A stretch of DNA of 64,000 bases from Drosophila persimilis. Its lineage: Eukaryota > Arthropoda > Insecta > Diptera > Drosophilidae. Of this stretch, positions 32,063-45,100 are shown piece after piece (positions within the stretch are counted from its first letter, which is position 1; every line of letters starts with the position of its first letter). A program made the translations under genes and the position numbers. The stretch covers positions 806,001 to 870,000 of the forward strand of contig NW_020825356.1 of NCBI RefSeq assembly GCF_003286085.1, read 5' to 3'. Under the pieces are notes generated by a model. It did no database searches. It was given only the letters and a program-made list of their open reading frames with translations, and had not been told where the DNA came from.

Positions 32063-35000
32063 CAAAACGCAAGCAAGGGTCCTTGATGCGAGTCCTTGAT
32101 AGAGATACAACAATAAAGATGGACAGATGCTAGCGGGAGTGTGAGTGGTAAGGGTGACTGGGGAAAGGGAGCTGGGAAGTCGTGAGGGGGAGGCTTATAA
32201 ATAAATTTGCCTCACTTAAAGTGACCAAATTGTTATCATGATGATATGTGTTAAGATTAAAAGGACTTTCTTGTCCCTGCCGGTCTCCCTCTCCCACTTT
32301 GGACATATCTTTGCTATTGTTCCCGCTGGCGGGCATAACAGAACTTAACGTAACGGAACCCAATGGGGGGACCGCAGCATTTTTTTTTCACATGCTGATT
32401 TCATCTCTCATGTCCGCCGCCCCCTGCTTAACCACCCACAGCCTGGACAGACTTTTACGCTGATTTTTATTTCGTAGCAATAAATTTTTATGCGCTCTGG
32501 GTCACTTCATAATTCGCTTAAGCGTAAGACACATGACCGGACTCACCCACCCACCCACTCTTCTTTCCTTTGCTCTGTCATTGATATAAGAACTGTGGTT
32601 ACGCAAATACACTGCCACGGAGAGATACAATATGATTAGATCAGACGTTTGAAAGAAGCTACGAATTCGGAATTGACAATCGAGTCCTTCACTCAGAACT
32701 AAAGAAAATATGTAGGTATATAAGGATGGTTAAGGATGGAGCTGCCACGATCGTATCAATATATCATGAAAACAATTAATCCATATAGGTGACCCCAGGA
32801 TCAATTGGCCATAGGACATGCCTTATTCATTTCATTTTTCTAACATCAAACCGATGCCATCGGATCTATGGAAGGGTATCATTAACTTCGGTCCGAACCG
32901 AGCCTTCCGTGTTTTTGTGGGCCCTTCATCTTGATGGCGTTCTTGGGCCAACTTCTGCGTAGCTCCTTGCACACTCCATTCCCCACTAGCCTGGGCATAA
33001 GGATGCCCGGCGGTCAAATGGAGAGCAGAGCGGAATGGAGTGATTCTGGGGATCTTTTTTATCATGGGAATGTGCCTGCTTGAGTGTTACTTTGGGGAGG
33101 TAGCTTTAAGAGCGGAGCAATTGGGCGGTTGGGCGGTTGGGCGGTTGGGCATATGCAAATGGCAAAGCGTTTAAAACTATAAACAGCTTGATGGTCTTAT
33201 CAGGGTCTCAGTTTGTAGATGGGAGGTGGTGGAGACTCCGTTTCCCGGGCCAGGAGAAAGTGTCATTCCAAGCAACAGCAAAACGTCCGCACATTTTCAA
33301 CTTTTGATTGCTGTAAAAGCTTTTTAATTGCCATGCAGCACAGGGAGGTGAGGAAAGGGGGCTGCCCCCAAAAGGGGCAGCTGCAAATGTGTGCAAATTT
33401 AATTAATTTTCGAAAGCCAGGCCATGTGTGTGCGCGAGTGTGTTGTAAATCCTTTTTTACTCAGCATAATTAAAAAATATGAGTAGCGCACACACAAAAT
33501 TAAAAATCCTAAATCAAATTTCGCCAAAGCACAGCCCGATACGGGTTGAGGGGGATGGGGAAAGGGATCCGGGCTGGGTGGCAGTGGGTGAGTGATAGGA
33601 GAGTCATGTGTGCGTGCGTGTGTGTGTGTGTGTGTGTATGTGTTGATCTCAAGGGCATAATGTCGTCGGGGTTAAAAATAATTCAAATGCTTTTGCAGCT
33701 CATTACGAAAGGAAGTTTCCCCAAAGAGTGTGGGTGGGCCAGAGGAGAGTTGAGAAAAAACCAAACATTCCGCCCCCCCCCCCGAAATCTCTTTTCAGCC
33801 CGTAGGTTCGCAACCCGTTCATCCCCACGCCCACTTTTTAGCAGGCAGCATTTTAACATTTTCCAATTTTCCAAAAACCCTTATCATAAATTAAGAAGTG
33901 CTCGTCAAAAACTGTCTGCCCAGTCTCCCCAGAGGAAAGGCCAGAGACAGGGACAGGGACAGGGACAGGGATGGGGATGGGGATGTGGGGGTATGGGGGG
34001 TGGGGGCGTGGTCCGCCCACTCATTCATACGCGTGTGTGTGTGGGGGGCGTGCGTGTTGTTTGCTTTTGGAGGAAAATTAAGATGCGGGCTCGAGGCATT
34101 CATGATGAATGTTGGCCAAAGACAAAAAGAAAGGAGTAAAATCAGTCACTGAAGGACGGGGGAAAATGAGAAGGGTGTGGTGGCACAGAAGGGGTGGGGG
34201 GAGAAGTAGAAAAAACGAGGAGTAGTGGCTGGGAAAACAAAAATCACATTGAAATCACAGATCACAGGAGAAGACAGGCAAGTGGCATCTTCACAAAAAT
34301 ATAGGGCAATGGCAACGCGTGCCACCAGCACCCAGAATGGCGGCAGAGCGGGTGGTGGAGTCTCTCGTTTGCCTTATGCTCGCCTTGTCGCTTATCAAAT
34401 GCTGAGATGCCGCTAATGTTCCTGCGGGTACTCGTGCGGGTAAGGGGAACGGCAGGGAGAGGGAATGGGGGTGGTGGAAAAGGGTTGAGGCTGTGCTTGG
34501 GGTGTGGGGTGTTCCGTCTGGCGGTCTAATCAGAAGGCACGCAAACAGCCTCAGCTCTCGATAAGATAAAGATACGCAAGCATGCCCCGCCAGAGACAAC
34601 AGACGTACACTGAAAGAGAAGTATCCGAGAGTAGTGGAACCAAACCTCAGCTTACAGTCCGAGCCTAGCCCCTGCTCACATAATCGTTCCTCATTCGAAG
34701 ACTTTACAGCATTATTCTTTGTTTCTCTTTCTGAATCCCATCTCTTGCGATCGAGTCACTCCTTCCGGATTGTGCGACATGCTCTGTGTGGGTGGTTTTC
34801 CCTCAGTGTATGTTGCCACACGCACAATGTCGGGCCGAACCGAGCCACAAATTGAGGCAATCCTTTTGTCTTTAAACGCCAAACAGGCGACCCGGCTGGA
34901 GAGCCGGGCTAGGCACACGCATAACCCTTATCGTGGGAGCAGGCACTTAGCTTCAAGCTGCTCCGGTCCCTGTCCCCCGTCCCCCTTCCCCCTTCCCGAG

Positions 35001-35380
35001 ACCCAGTTCCAGCCTCAGTCTCAGCCCCAGTCTCAGCCCCATTCCCATTCACTGATGGAGTGACGGGTGGGTACCAGAGAAGCTCCAGCGGGTTGTATTA
35101 TTTATGAAAATCGTCGACGTTATCGGGCATTTTCAAATATTTACAACCAAAAGCTTACGGTTGCCATAATTAAAATTGTATCCAACCCCCCCCCTCAACC
35201 ATGCTGCTTCCCCATACCCCGTCGAAAAAAGCACCACACCCCCTGGCAGTGGGATTTTGGCGGTGTGGGTAGGGCTTGAGGGTGGAGTGGAGTAGCGGAA
35301 GTAGAAATCAGATTTTATGGCTTACTTTTCATAATTTCGAATGCTTCTCAATTTGGCTGCGAGTGCCACACGTTTCTAAA
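32063..35380. other. Intronic sequence with G-rich arrays
   Basis: No gene seen. Contains TTGGGCGG octamers at 33,121-33,150, a GT tract at 33,617-33,637, C11 at about 33,773-33,783, and a G-rich array at 33,945-34,012. The long open frame at 33.5-34.1 kb includes these repeats, which encode Gly-Gln and Gly-Trp strings. Confidence 0.6.
33945..34012 (+). repeat. GGGACA/GGGGAT array, G-quadruplex-prone
   Basis: Four GGGACA units pass into GGGGAT units and then G4-G6 blocks separated by one to three bases. At least eight G-runs of three or more on one strand make this one of the two strongest potential G-quadruplex sites here. Confidence 0.85.
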
Positions 35381-35386
35381 AATCAT

Positions 35387-35419
35387 GCCCCTGCCCCTGC
35401 CCCTGCCCCTGCCCCTGCC
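35387..35419. repeat. CCCCTG hexamer array
   Basis: Five perfect units. It translates as Ala-Pro repeats in one frame; no coding support. Confidence 0.95.
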
Positions 35420-35591
35420 GCAAGCCTTCCATCAGGCATCACGAAAACTCCCGCCCCATTTTCGTATATAGTATGTTAATCGCCTGGCAAGACCTTAAAG
35501 CTTATTTGGCCACGTTCCCAGACGCAAATCCATCAATTCAATTAACCAAAAGGGTTAAAGCTTCATCTGGCTCAGAGATAGACAGAGAGTA

Positions 35592-35596
<5 letters not shown>

Positions 35597-35626
<30 letters not shown>
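35597..35626. repeat. (GA)15 microsatellite
   Basis: About 30 bp of GA, extended by AGAGAG words on both sides. Confidence 0.95.
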
Positions 35627-35633
<7 letters not shown>

Positions 35634-35945
35634 CGACAGGGACAAACACTTCAAGTTAAATGCAAATTTTCCGTTTTTCCTTGGGGTTTGCTTAGGCTGC
35701 TGCTGCTGGACAGATGAGACTATGAAGACAGGGAGGGACTGGACTGAGGTTTTTGGCTGGGCTAATTTAAATGCCGCCTGAAAGTAGACTACGAAAATCG
35801 TTTCTTGCAGGTGTCTGTCTCGGCCCGCCTGGTGTGGTCAGGCCCAAAGGATATCCCAGAGCGGTGTGTGTGCGTCCTGGCAGGACTTGACAAGGGTTTT
35901 TAATGACTGAATGAAAACGACAAACTAAACCAACAATAACAATCA

Positions 35946-35971
35946 CAGCAACAGCAACAGCAACAGCAACA
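35946..35971. repeat. CAACAG hexamer array
   Basis: Four units of the common fly CAACAG repeat. CAGCTC hexamers follow at about 36,059-36,078. Confidence 0.9.
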
Positions 35972-36410
35972 AAAGTGCAACCAGCTTGTCCTCGTCCTTG
36001 TCGTCGTCATCGTCTGTGACTTTGAAGTCCTCGCCTTAGCAGGTCCATCGTCCAGTTCCAGCTCCAGCTCCAGCTCCAGGATGCCATTGGTGTCAACATA
36101 GTGTCCAGCTGTCCGCCTGGCCTAAAACATCTTGTTCACACTTGTCCAAATGGACCACCAACTTGAGTTTTTCCACTCGCTCTCTCAGAGATCTCTCTCT
36201 CTTACCCTGATCCTTGGCACCGGCCTGGTAAATTATTTCAGCAGGATGTGTTGTGACACTACAAGGAAAACAAGATGGTCTACCGGTCTGCCTTTGAGTC
36301 CTGACATCCCACCAGCCAGCCCAGAGTCTGGTCGGTCCTTCTTTTGGTCCGTAAAGTGTCAAACATTCAAAGTAGTCAAATCAAGTAACCTTTTGTTCCT
36401 GCTCTCCCTC

Positions 36411-36594
36411 GGTGTGGGTGTGGGTGTGGGTGTGGGTTCCAGAACCTGACCCCTGTTTAGACACTTACGGCAAACTTTGCAAGCTAATTGGTTGTTTTGT
36501 GGAAATTAATTGCTTTAACTTGATTTTTCTAGTGACCAGAGCAGAAAAACCTCGTTTGGGGTCCGTGTTCGTGTCCGTGTCCGTGTCCGTGTCC
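36411..36594. repeat. Paired GTGTGG and GTGTCC hexamer arrays
   Basis: GTGTGG units occupy 36,411-36,437 and GTGTCC units 36,561-36,594, separated by about 120 bp of unique sequence. Both differ from each other by two bases, so independent slippage is likelier than duplication. Confidence 0.85.
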
Positions 36595-37991
36595 TGCACT
36601 TTATGATGCATGTCCTCGGGTGGCACACCCTTCCCATCGCATCGCATCGCATCCCATCTCAATCCAATTCAGTCAGCAGTTTGTAGAAAATATTGATATT
36701 TGCTTAGTGCTCCAAGCCGCAGACACCCAAAATCGGCAGAGGAGCAGCCTCCTTCCACGCTTCTTGTCCCAAAAACAGATTTTCGAGTTTCGGTTTTTTT
36801 TTTGTTTTTCGGTTTTTGGCGCTTTTTTTTTTGGCTGCCCCTCGCATCGGTCAGGCAGGGGCCTTGCAAGTTATTAATATTTGTTTTGTACTTCTCGGGG
36901 TTCGGCATCGCAGGGCTTATTAAAAAATTGAATGTGTGTGGGCTGCCCAAAAATAAAAAGGGAGCTGGCCCCAACGAGAGAAGTGGCAGCGGGCAGAGCC
37001 ATAAAACAACGGCCACAAAATTTGAACAGCCACAAATGCGGTAACTTCCTGGGCTGTCCTCCTCTGCTGTCCTGGCTTCAACGAATGGACAGCCGTCGCC
37101 GGCTGTCAATATGGAAATTCATATCAGTTGCACTCCGGGATTGCTACGGCTTGTAGTTGGAGTGCGAGTGCGAGTCTGGACTGCCTGCCAGACCTCTGTG
37201 TATCGGGATTGGGGTAGAGAAGATACTTCAGTTGCTTACCTTGATGATGGTTTTGTGCCCTTCCCTGCTCCTCCTCAGGAAGGGTCCTTCTCCTTGGACT
37301 CCCTTCCCCCAGATGGGTCCTTTGCTGTCGCTGCTTTAAGATGTTGGAGCTAATTGAATTTCGTTCGCTTTCGTAGCCGGGGACGGAGCCGGAGCAGGGG
37401 CAGGAGCAACCCGAAACTAGATTATGGCCAAAAACTAGCCAAAATGACAAAGTACTTTCAGCAGCCAACGAGCACGTTCCGAGTGAGAGGGTGTGGGTGT
37501 GTGTGTGGGTGTGTGTATGCATGCAAATTTACTTTGACTTTATAGATTGATTGCATATATGTATATACGAGTATGTACGTATAAGTTGAGCTTCAGCTGG
37601 AGCATCTGCCGAAAGTCTATGGGATACGGCATTATGGGTGCAGGTGTTCACATCCAGCTATGGATTAAAATTAGTTTTACTCTCAATCAGTTTCTACATT
37701 TGTACACATGTACACGGTACTGAAAGAGAATAGGAATGTAAGTGTATATAATTGCCAGAAGGAAGTGCATAAGTATACATATAAATATATTGAGTTCCCC
37801 GGAACTATTCAAGCTAGAGGAACTGGATTTTGTGAGCATTATCAGCTGATATCAAATAAAAGTACAGAAAACATCCTCAGAAACCGATAGCAGATCGACT
37901 TTGTGATCAGATCACAATGAGGTATAGATTGAATGTAGAAGAGAAAACCATTTTCCACGGCTGACTCTCCTGCCTTGTGCTCGGTGTGGCA

Positions 37992-38012
37992 CTCCCTCAA
38001 GGGTTGAGGGAG
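37992..38012. other. Perfect 9-bp stem, 3-base loop hairpin
   Basis: CTCCCTCAA, GGG, TTGAGGGAG. Perfect pairing. It lies about 90 bp left of the dispersed repeat copy B. It is not followed by a T-run in the RNA sense on either strand and I assign no function. Confidence 0.6.
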
Positions 38013-38099
38013 ATATAACGATCGGATATATTGCTTAAAATATTTCTAGAATCAAGTTTCGCAGTCAAACATACATACATATGACCTGTAACGGTGGTA

Positions 38100-38316
38100 C
38101 ACTGAGAGAAAAATGGCAAAGTAAAAAGAAACACACCCATATTTAAATAAAATATTCGGTTTTTAAACACAAAAATATTGAATCTAAATCGAATTGACTT
38201 TGATTCAAATATAAGTGTGTTTAAAGTTTAAATATATTAATTTTGCAGGAAATTTATTTAATTCAAATTATAAATAAATTTTTAATTGAGAAATGAAATA
38301 TTAAATATATTTTCAT
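38100..38316 (+). repeat. AT-rich dispersed repeat, copy B (plus orientation)
   Basis: Starts CACTGAGAGAAAAATGG and carries GACTTTGATTCAAATATAA, TTTTGCAGGAAATTTATTT, GAAATGAAATATTAAATAT and ATATTTTCAT, the same order as copy A on the other strand at 27.9-28.15 kb. The two are 10 kb apart in inverted orientation. Confidence 0.6.
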
Positions 38317-40333
38317 ATTGATGTCAACGTTTAAGTGAAAGCACTTATATTTCAATATTTCCACTCTAGGCGCATATATATGAATATAATAGCAAAAACG
38401 TATGCCATAAATATTTGGAGCTAAGTGAAACTATTCGGGGCCAGGGCCCTTTTCGCCGGGTGTAGGAAGCGGAACCATCGGGGCAGCAAGTCCCAAGATA
38501 CTGACCCGCACGCACACCCAAATATGAATGCAAAGACACACAAAAAGACATCCACAAACACTTTGGTTTGGCCAAAATTAAAGTACATTAATTGAGTAAT
38601 CTTAAGGTTGCATGTAGACATTTACCTTTCAGCCCCTGCCAAGTCTGGCAAGGCAGGATTGTCCCTGCGATGGCAGGATTGCCAGCCTGCGTTGTGGTCG
38701 CCAGCGGGGGTGGAGGGGGGCTGTTGCTGATGGCTCAAGGTGGAAAGCGGGGCGGGCCGGTTGCCATTCAGTTCGGTTTGAGTCTTTAAGCCAAAGCCAC
38801 TGTCAACTTGTCCACCACAGTCATAACCATTAGCCTTTTAGCCCTGGCGTGCCCTTCCCCAATCAGACACCGAAAGTTATCCCTCCCCTGGAGCTCCTCG
38901 CGCTCCTACTTGGTGCACTCAGGAAAAGTATGATTTCTCGTACAATAATTTAATTTGAAAACTGGAGCTTCAAATGCTTAAACAATTTTTTGAAATTGAT
39001 TTACTATATTTTTTTTTTAGTCGAAAAATCATCAATGGACCTTCAAAAACTATAGTTTTTGCCTCGGTGTACTCTCCCACGCCTCCCGTTCTGGTACAGG
39101 CCTCACCCCCGACCAAGCCCCCTTTCCATCTCCTAATTTGGTTATCCCTTTTTTGGTCTTTTTATTGATTTTTGTGTTGGTTTTTAAACTGCCAGCCACA
39201 TGGAACACATTGCACAACAAATGACTTTTGCGGCTGCCACAGGAAGTGCGGTGGGGGTTAATTTGCTTTAATGTCTGTTGGAGGTGGTTGGTAGGGAGGG
39301 GGGGGGGGGGGTGGGGCAGGTTAAGAGGGAGGAACAGCCATTAGTTGGCGTATAACTCCTTCTGCCAGAGACACAGCCAAGACTTGTCCTCGCCTCCCAA
39401 GAACCCAACACAGACAGAGAAAGACACGGAGCTGATGGGATGGAGGGGGGCTGGGGTAGCGCGGTGTAGTGGGGTGTGGTGGTCCAAAAGAGCGCCAAAA
39501 TTCAAGATGTTTACGCAAAGGAAATCCCACGTAATGACCGTAATAATCGCAGTTAATTAGTCGACGATGTCGACGGTCTTTGCTGTCTATGCAAAAACAC
39601 AGCGGCAGAAACAACAGCAATAATGACTGGGAGAGGGTATGCTGTCTTGCAGGGAAGAGTGTGGGTTGCCCAGAAGGGGAAAGCGGTGAGGGGAAGGTAG
39701 TTGGTAGTTGCTGGAACAGACAGCGGCGCCGGAGTCCGGAATGCCCAATGCCCGGAAATGGCTACAAAACGCACTACAAAACGTTCTCTCTCTATCTCAC
39801 TCGCTCTCTTCTTCACGGTGTGTGTGTGTGTGTGTGGGAGTGTGTGTGTGTGTGTGTGTGTGTGTGGGATGGTCCTGCTTATGACTAACTAGAGAAGGCG
39901 TCTCTGTCAAGGCACAGTGGGCCCACAATCAAAGTACACAATCAACTCTTAAAATCTTCTGGAAAAAGAAAGATCTAGAAATCATATTCTAAAATCCCCC
40001 ACACTGAAAGAGTCCTTAATGAATTGGGCTCAATTTGGGGCTGATCACCGATTTGTACCACTGTGTTGTCCAGGCGCGGACCTTTTTTATGGTCGAGCGC
40101 ACAGAAGAAGCGCGTTCGCTGATGGCGCAAATAGTCCGCACTCTTGCCCCTTCCGGATCCCCACCATTCTGATACCCAGCCAGGACACTATCGCATACCC
40201 CTTCCGAAGGCGACCCACCCCATGCCCCGCCCCACCTCGCCAATGATTCTCTACTGTTTCGTAGTTTCGCCGTGTGAGAGTTTGAAATTTTTCGGTTGCG
40301 TTTATTGCGTTCATTACCCGGAGGCTTAGCTGG

Positions 40334-40379
40334 AGGGCGGGGTGATGGGGGTGGGGGTGGGTTGTGGGGGTGGGGTTGG
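40334..40379 (+). repeat. G-rich block, G-quadruplex-prone
   Basis: Seven runs of three to five G separated by one to four bases within 46 bp, on the plus strand. Not a regular tandem repeat. Confidence 0.7.
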
Positions 40380-41955
40380 AAGGAATCCAGTACCCAGTAC
40401 CCAACCGATAGCTAACTGACTGCCTGTCTGGAGGAGTTTCCCCGTCCCCTCCGAGCCGCCCCTTCTGCCACCCGCCATCCGCCTTTGATTATTTTCGAAA
40501 ACTGAAAACTGAAAGCCAAAAAAGCGAAAGAGCCAAAAACGTTGGCGTTATCTTGGGCGAGAATGAAAAGTCATTACCGCCATTCGTTCCGAACTTGAGC
40601 TGGGGCTGGGGACCTGGGGGGCTGGAGGCCAAAACTGAGCTGCCATTGAAGCGGAAACGGAAATGCGTTGGCCCAGAAAGAGAAGGCGCACGGGTCGGGG
40701 GGGTGAGTGAGTGAGTGAGGAGGAGCGACAGCTTCTCGAAGGCTTTTTTGGCCAAGTCGCTGTGCATTAATAGATTAATGGTTTACCAGCCTTTGGACCT
40801 TCTCGCAGTGTGTAATTAATTCCGGGGCTATTCAGGAGGGGTAGTACTATGCGACCATAGAAAGGATGGGGCTGTATCGAAGGGGGTGGACTGCACCACA
40901 GACCACAGAAGGAACAAATAGAAGCAGTACGATGAGCAGTTAATAATAAGATGCAGGCCACATTTAATAATAGCATTCACCGAAGAGCGCCCATTAAAAC
41001 AAAGTGGTCAACATGCCACGCCCCCTGCAACCAGTCGCTACCCTCTCACCACCCATCTCCCACCCCCCCCCCACCACAATCCATTTTCTATGCTATCGTG
41101 TACATTACACTCGTCGTTCGGCCGGTTTCCGTTTTTGGGCCAGGCCAACACTCCGCTCAACTCACATTCACATGCACTCGCACGGAGTAAAATCCCATTT
41201 ACATACATGCACAAGCTCGTCCTATGTCCCCATGTCCCGCCCCCCCCCCACCCCACCGAGTGTACGAGTACACGGGTAATTACGACTTCCGCCAGGAGCA
41301 GCGAAGTGGCCGCCGTAATGATACACGGACAAGGATATCGAACAGGAACGAAGAAGAGGAGACCACCGCTTGACCGTAGCGCACTTCCTGCCCGACTGGG
41401 CCTGGCCAGGGTCCTTGTCTGTCCCGCACAGTGGTGTACGCTTTGTATAAGTATTATTTCGTGGATACGAGTATACTTTCATATTAGATAATCCCAGAAA
41501 GATGTTACCCAATTGTCCATTATTATTGTATGTGCATATAAAGGTTTGAAATTAGTTCGGAACACAATTAGTTTCTTGCCGTAAACACAAATTTGTCCCT
41601 ATATTACTACCATATTCTATATCCTATGCTGTAAAACTTGAATCATTCTTGAAGCATTCAAGAGCTATCTCCTTTATGTTTTGGTTGAAAACGCAAAACG
41701 TTAGTGAAAACCGGAGCCGGCAACCGCCTGTACCTGCAACAGTTTTGGTGCAGCTCTCAACCAGTGTAGGGGGACGGAGACGGGCCCAAATGTATCCCGT
41801 TCCCATAGCCCTGAAGGCAAAGCCAAAGCTCACTAATGTCCTTTGTCCGCGTGTCCTCTTGCTGGGGAGGCACTCTATTAACAGCTGCACGCGCCGACTG
41901 ACCCAGGGCCCAGCGTATTGTTGCATTTATGCATATCCTGTGGCCACCTTCTGTC

Positions 41956-41998
41956 CGGGTGTCCGTGTGTCCGGGTGTCCGGGTGTCCGTGTGTCCAT
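41956..41998. repeat. GGGTGTCC/GTGTGTCC octamer array
   Basis: Five units alternating CGGGTGTC and CGTGTGTC. Confidence 0.9.
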
Positions 41999-42110
41999 CT
42001 GTCTGTTGGTCCGTATGTATGCATGTGCATGTGTGCAGGTGGTTGTGTGTATCCATTGTATTGTATTACACATTGAAATGTTAATTGTTTTAAGCAATAA
42101 TTAGGATTGC

Positions 42111-45100
42111 AATCAAAGGCTGCTGCTGATACTCGTACACTCCAACTTCTCCTCTCTCTCTCTCTCTCTCTCCGTCTCGTTTTGCATTTGTTGTCGTCAC
42201 GGTTGTTGCCCCATGCCGCTGCCCCTCGATGTTGTTGTTGAGTTTGCTTAGTTACCGTTACCGTTACCGTTAAGTAGCCACACACGCACGTGGAGACAGG
42301 CCACACACACACATGCACATTAATTGTATTTGTATCAATTAACAAAGGGTTAATTTATGGGGCTCAAGGGCTACTGGCACGACCTCCCAGAGCCCCCATC
42401 CCTCTTAAAGGGGGCCCGACCTCATCGACCTGCATTGTTCAGAGCTTCGCTCTGGCATTGTGTCGTGTGCTACCATTAACCCTTTGGCCCCGGTTGGGTT
42501 GGGGTCCCTGTGTCTCTTATGCCTCCAAGCCACTCTCAGGGAGAGATGGAGGTGGAGTCAGGGTAAACGGGTGCACGAGTTTGACCTGCAGTTACACTTA
42601 ACATTACCCTGATGATGATTATGATGTTGATTATGATGATAATATGCTTTTATTATTGATACCAACACTTGTCGCACACACACACACACACGGGCATAGC
42701 CACGGGGTCTTGGGAAGAGCAAGACATGGAATAAGACATACATAGAGTTTTGGATTATTAATGTTATTTGCTTGTTTACATGCACGCGAAATATATCAAT
42801 AAAGGAGGTCTCCCATACAGCCCCGGGCTTGGGCCTGGGCCTGGGCCTGGGCCTGGGCCTGGGCTTGTGCTTGGGCCCGACTTGAACCCTTTTTTCGTGG
42901 AAGAGAGAAAACAGATCATAAAAAATCTATTAAGCAACCACATATAACGCTCAGAGGGTTTGAAGAACGCACGCACACCAATGCTCCGCTCCGCTCCGCC
43001 CCGCTCCGCTCCGCACCGGGTGGACAGGACGGGATGGGTCTGGGGCCAGGCAAAGGCCATAAAAACGATAAAATATCAATCGTGGCAAACACAAGGAATC
43101 AAACAACCATCAAAGCACCGTTATGTGAATGACGATGACGTCTACGGGCCGGGCCTGACAAAACGGTAACCCCCGTAAGTGCCTCGCCGGCAACCTTCCC
43201 CCCTGCGGCTCATGTGTGTGCCACTTCCACCATCTGTGTGCATGATTGAGTGTCGTCTACCCCTTTTTTTTTTTTGTTGGCTGAATATTGGGTTTTATTT
43301 TATTTCTGTTTTGTTTAGCTCCCGCACTCATCTATCAATGTCAAATTATGAAGTGATCATATTTGGATTTATACGACCACAGAGCCAGAGGAAAAAGTGT
43401 TTAAAGCGTGAGCCAACCTGTCGCACGGATGTCCCACATACGTGCTCGCATGAGCCTTAGACTGGATTAGAGAGAGAGAGAGAGGAGGCCCCTTTAAAGG
43501 GAGCCCGGTACTGCGGTGCTCTTCAGGAAAGCTGACTCAGCGACTAGCAATTCTTAACGTTTTTCAGAGGGTGGGAAGATGCCAAGGACCGCTCAGATCA
43601 GACCAATTCAAGGGTATTGTTTTAAGAAAACCATTAGATCAGATCAGATCAACAAATCCACGTCATTAGCGTATTTCATTTCTGCATTTCAGTAAGGAGC
43701 TATTCAAATAATTAAGTAAGGAATAACGAATTAAGGAACCCAAATACCCCACAGTCGGCATACCCATTGCCAGAGGAGGAGCAGATCACGAAGCCAGAAT
43801 CAAAGTCAAAGGGGCAAACCAATAGCGAAAACAAAAAATTCTTCCTTCGACGGGGAAGGGAAGGAAGTGTGCAAAACGGAAAGCGTGTGGCTGGGTGGAA
43901 CGTGGGGGAGTGGAAAAGAAAGCCATGGCTAAGCCCATAAGCGAACGTGTTCATAATATTTACAGTTATTGATATTTGAAAAGGCGGAAAATTTATAACG
44001 AGCGACATGTGTGTGACAACATGCCGATCCGGGTCCCAGGACGAAAGGAGGACAGGACCAGGCTCGGCCAGGGCACGTGAGTGGGACTGGGGGTGGAGCT
44101 GGGCAGGGGAATGGAAATGGAAATGGAAATGGGTGCCCGGGCGCAATATTCAATCAAAAATCGATTACAAGGAAAGCAGAAAGCAGAGAAAGCTGCAGAG
44201 TGGAGAGTGTGGTTGAGTGTATTAGGGCTGTACTCTTCAGTGTTGTGTTATGCGAGGCAGCTCAGCTGGTTAATCTTTGCCACGGGCATTCCTTTCCCCC
44301 TTCCCAAGCCCCGCACTCCGCACTCCCCACTCCCCACTGCCCACTCTCCCTTTGGGGCTGCCACATGGGCATGACAATGAATTACGGCTGGGGTGGATGG
44401 AGAGTGGCGAATGGAGAGTGGAGAGTGGAGAGTGGAGAGTGGCTTTTCCTGGCTTTTCCTAGCTCGTTTTTGTCAAACCATTTTAAAACCTTAATTCACA
44501 TGTGTAAATTGAAGGCTGCACCTGTGCCAAGGACATGGGACAAGGACTCGCAGCGAGAGAGGGTATGGCCAGACCCACATCCCCCACACCCACACCCACA
44601 CCCACTCCCACTCCGACTCCCACTCCGGTTTTCTTTCATTTTCCCTGAATTATGGAAACAGGCTGCTGCTCCTGCTGCTCCTGCTGCTCCTGCTTCTGCG
44701 GCTCCTGTCTATTCTTGATTTATGGCCCATGGGTGGCCAAGGCCCTGTCCGGATTGGAGTGCGCGACTGGCAGAAGGGCGTCGAATTTTAGCTGACTTTA
44801 AGTTTTTTTTGTAAAGCCTTTCTAGGGATCCGTCCCCCGTCGCGCATAATTCTTCATATCCTACACTGCCGCAACGAGTGCTTAACTTCTCAACTGGCTC
44901 CGGTCCCGTCTTCCCAGTAGCTCTTCTGTTCCTGTTCCTGTTCATGTTCCTGGCTCTGACCCTCTCCAGGCCGCACAATATGGCATTGCCACTTGGGGGT
45001 CACCCTGTACCCTGTGCCCTGTGCCCAGTTTCCAGTACCCAGTACCCAGCTGCCGTGGATAATTTGTAATTTAACCACTTTTCAGGTTCAGTAGCCGCGC

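Larger units (their letters stand above)
38317..42110. other. Intronic sequence, GT- and G-rich arrays
   Basis: No gene seen. Contains a G13-16 run at about 39,297-39,312, GT tracts at 39,818-39,867, a G-rich block at 40,334-40,379 and GGGTGTCC octamers at 41,956-41,998. AT-rich unique DNA at 38.3-38.4, 38.9-39.1 and 41.5-41.65 kb. Confidence 0.6.

Noticed and set aside
37124-37522. Minus-strand frame with a CATCATCAAG|GTAAGC donor near 37,238
   Set aside because: Only the donor is convincing; the frame starts in a CA tract and I see no start or acceptor that would define an exon.
44077-44718. 213-codon plus-strand frame
   Set aside because: Built largely from GGAAAT, GGAGAGT, CCCACA and CTGCTGCTC arrays, all slippage products.
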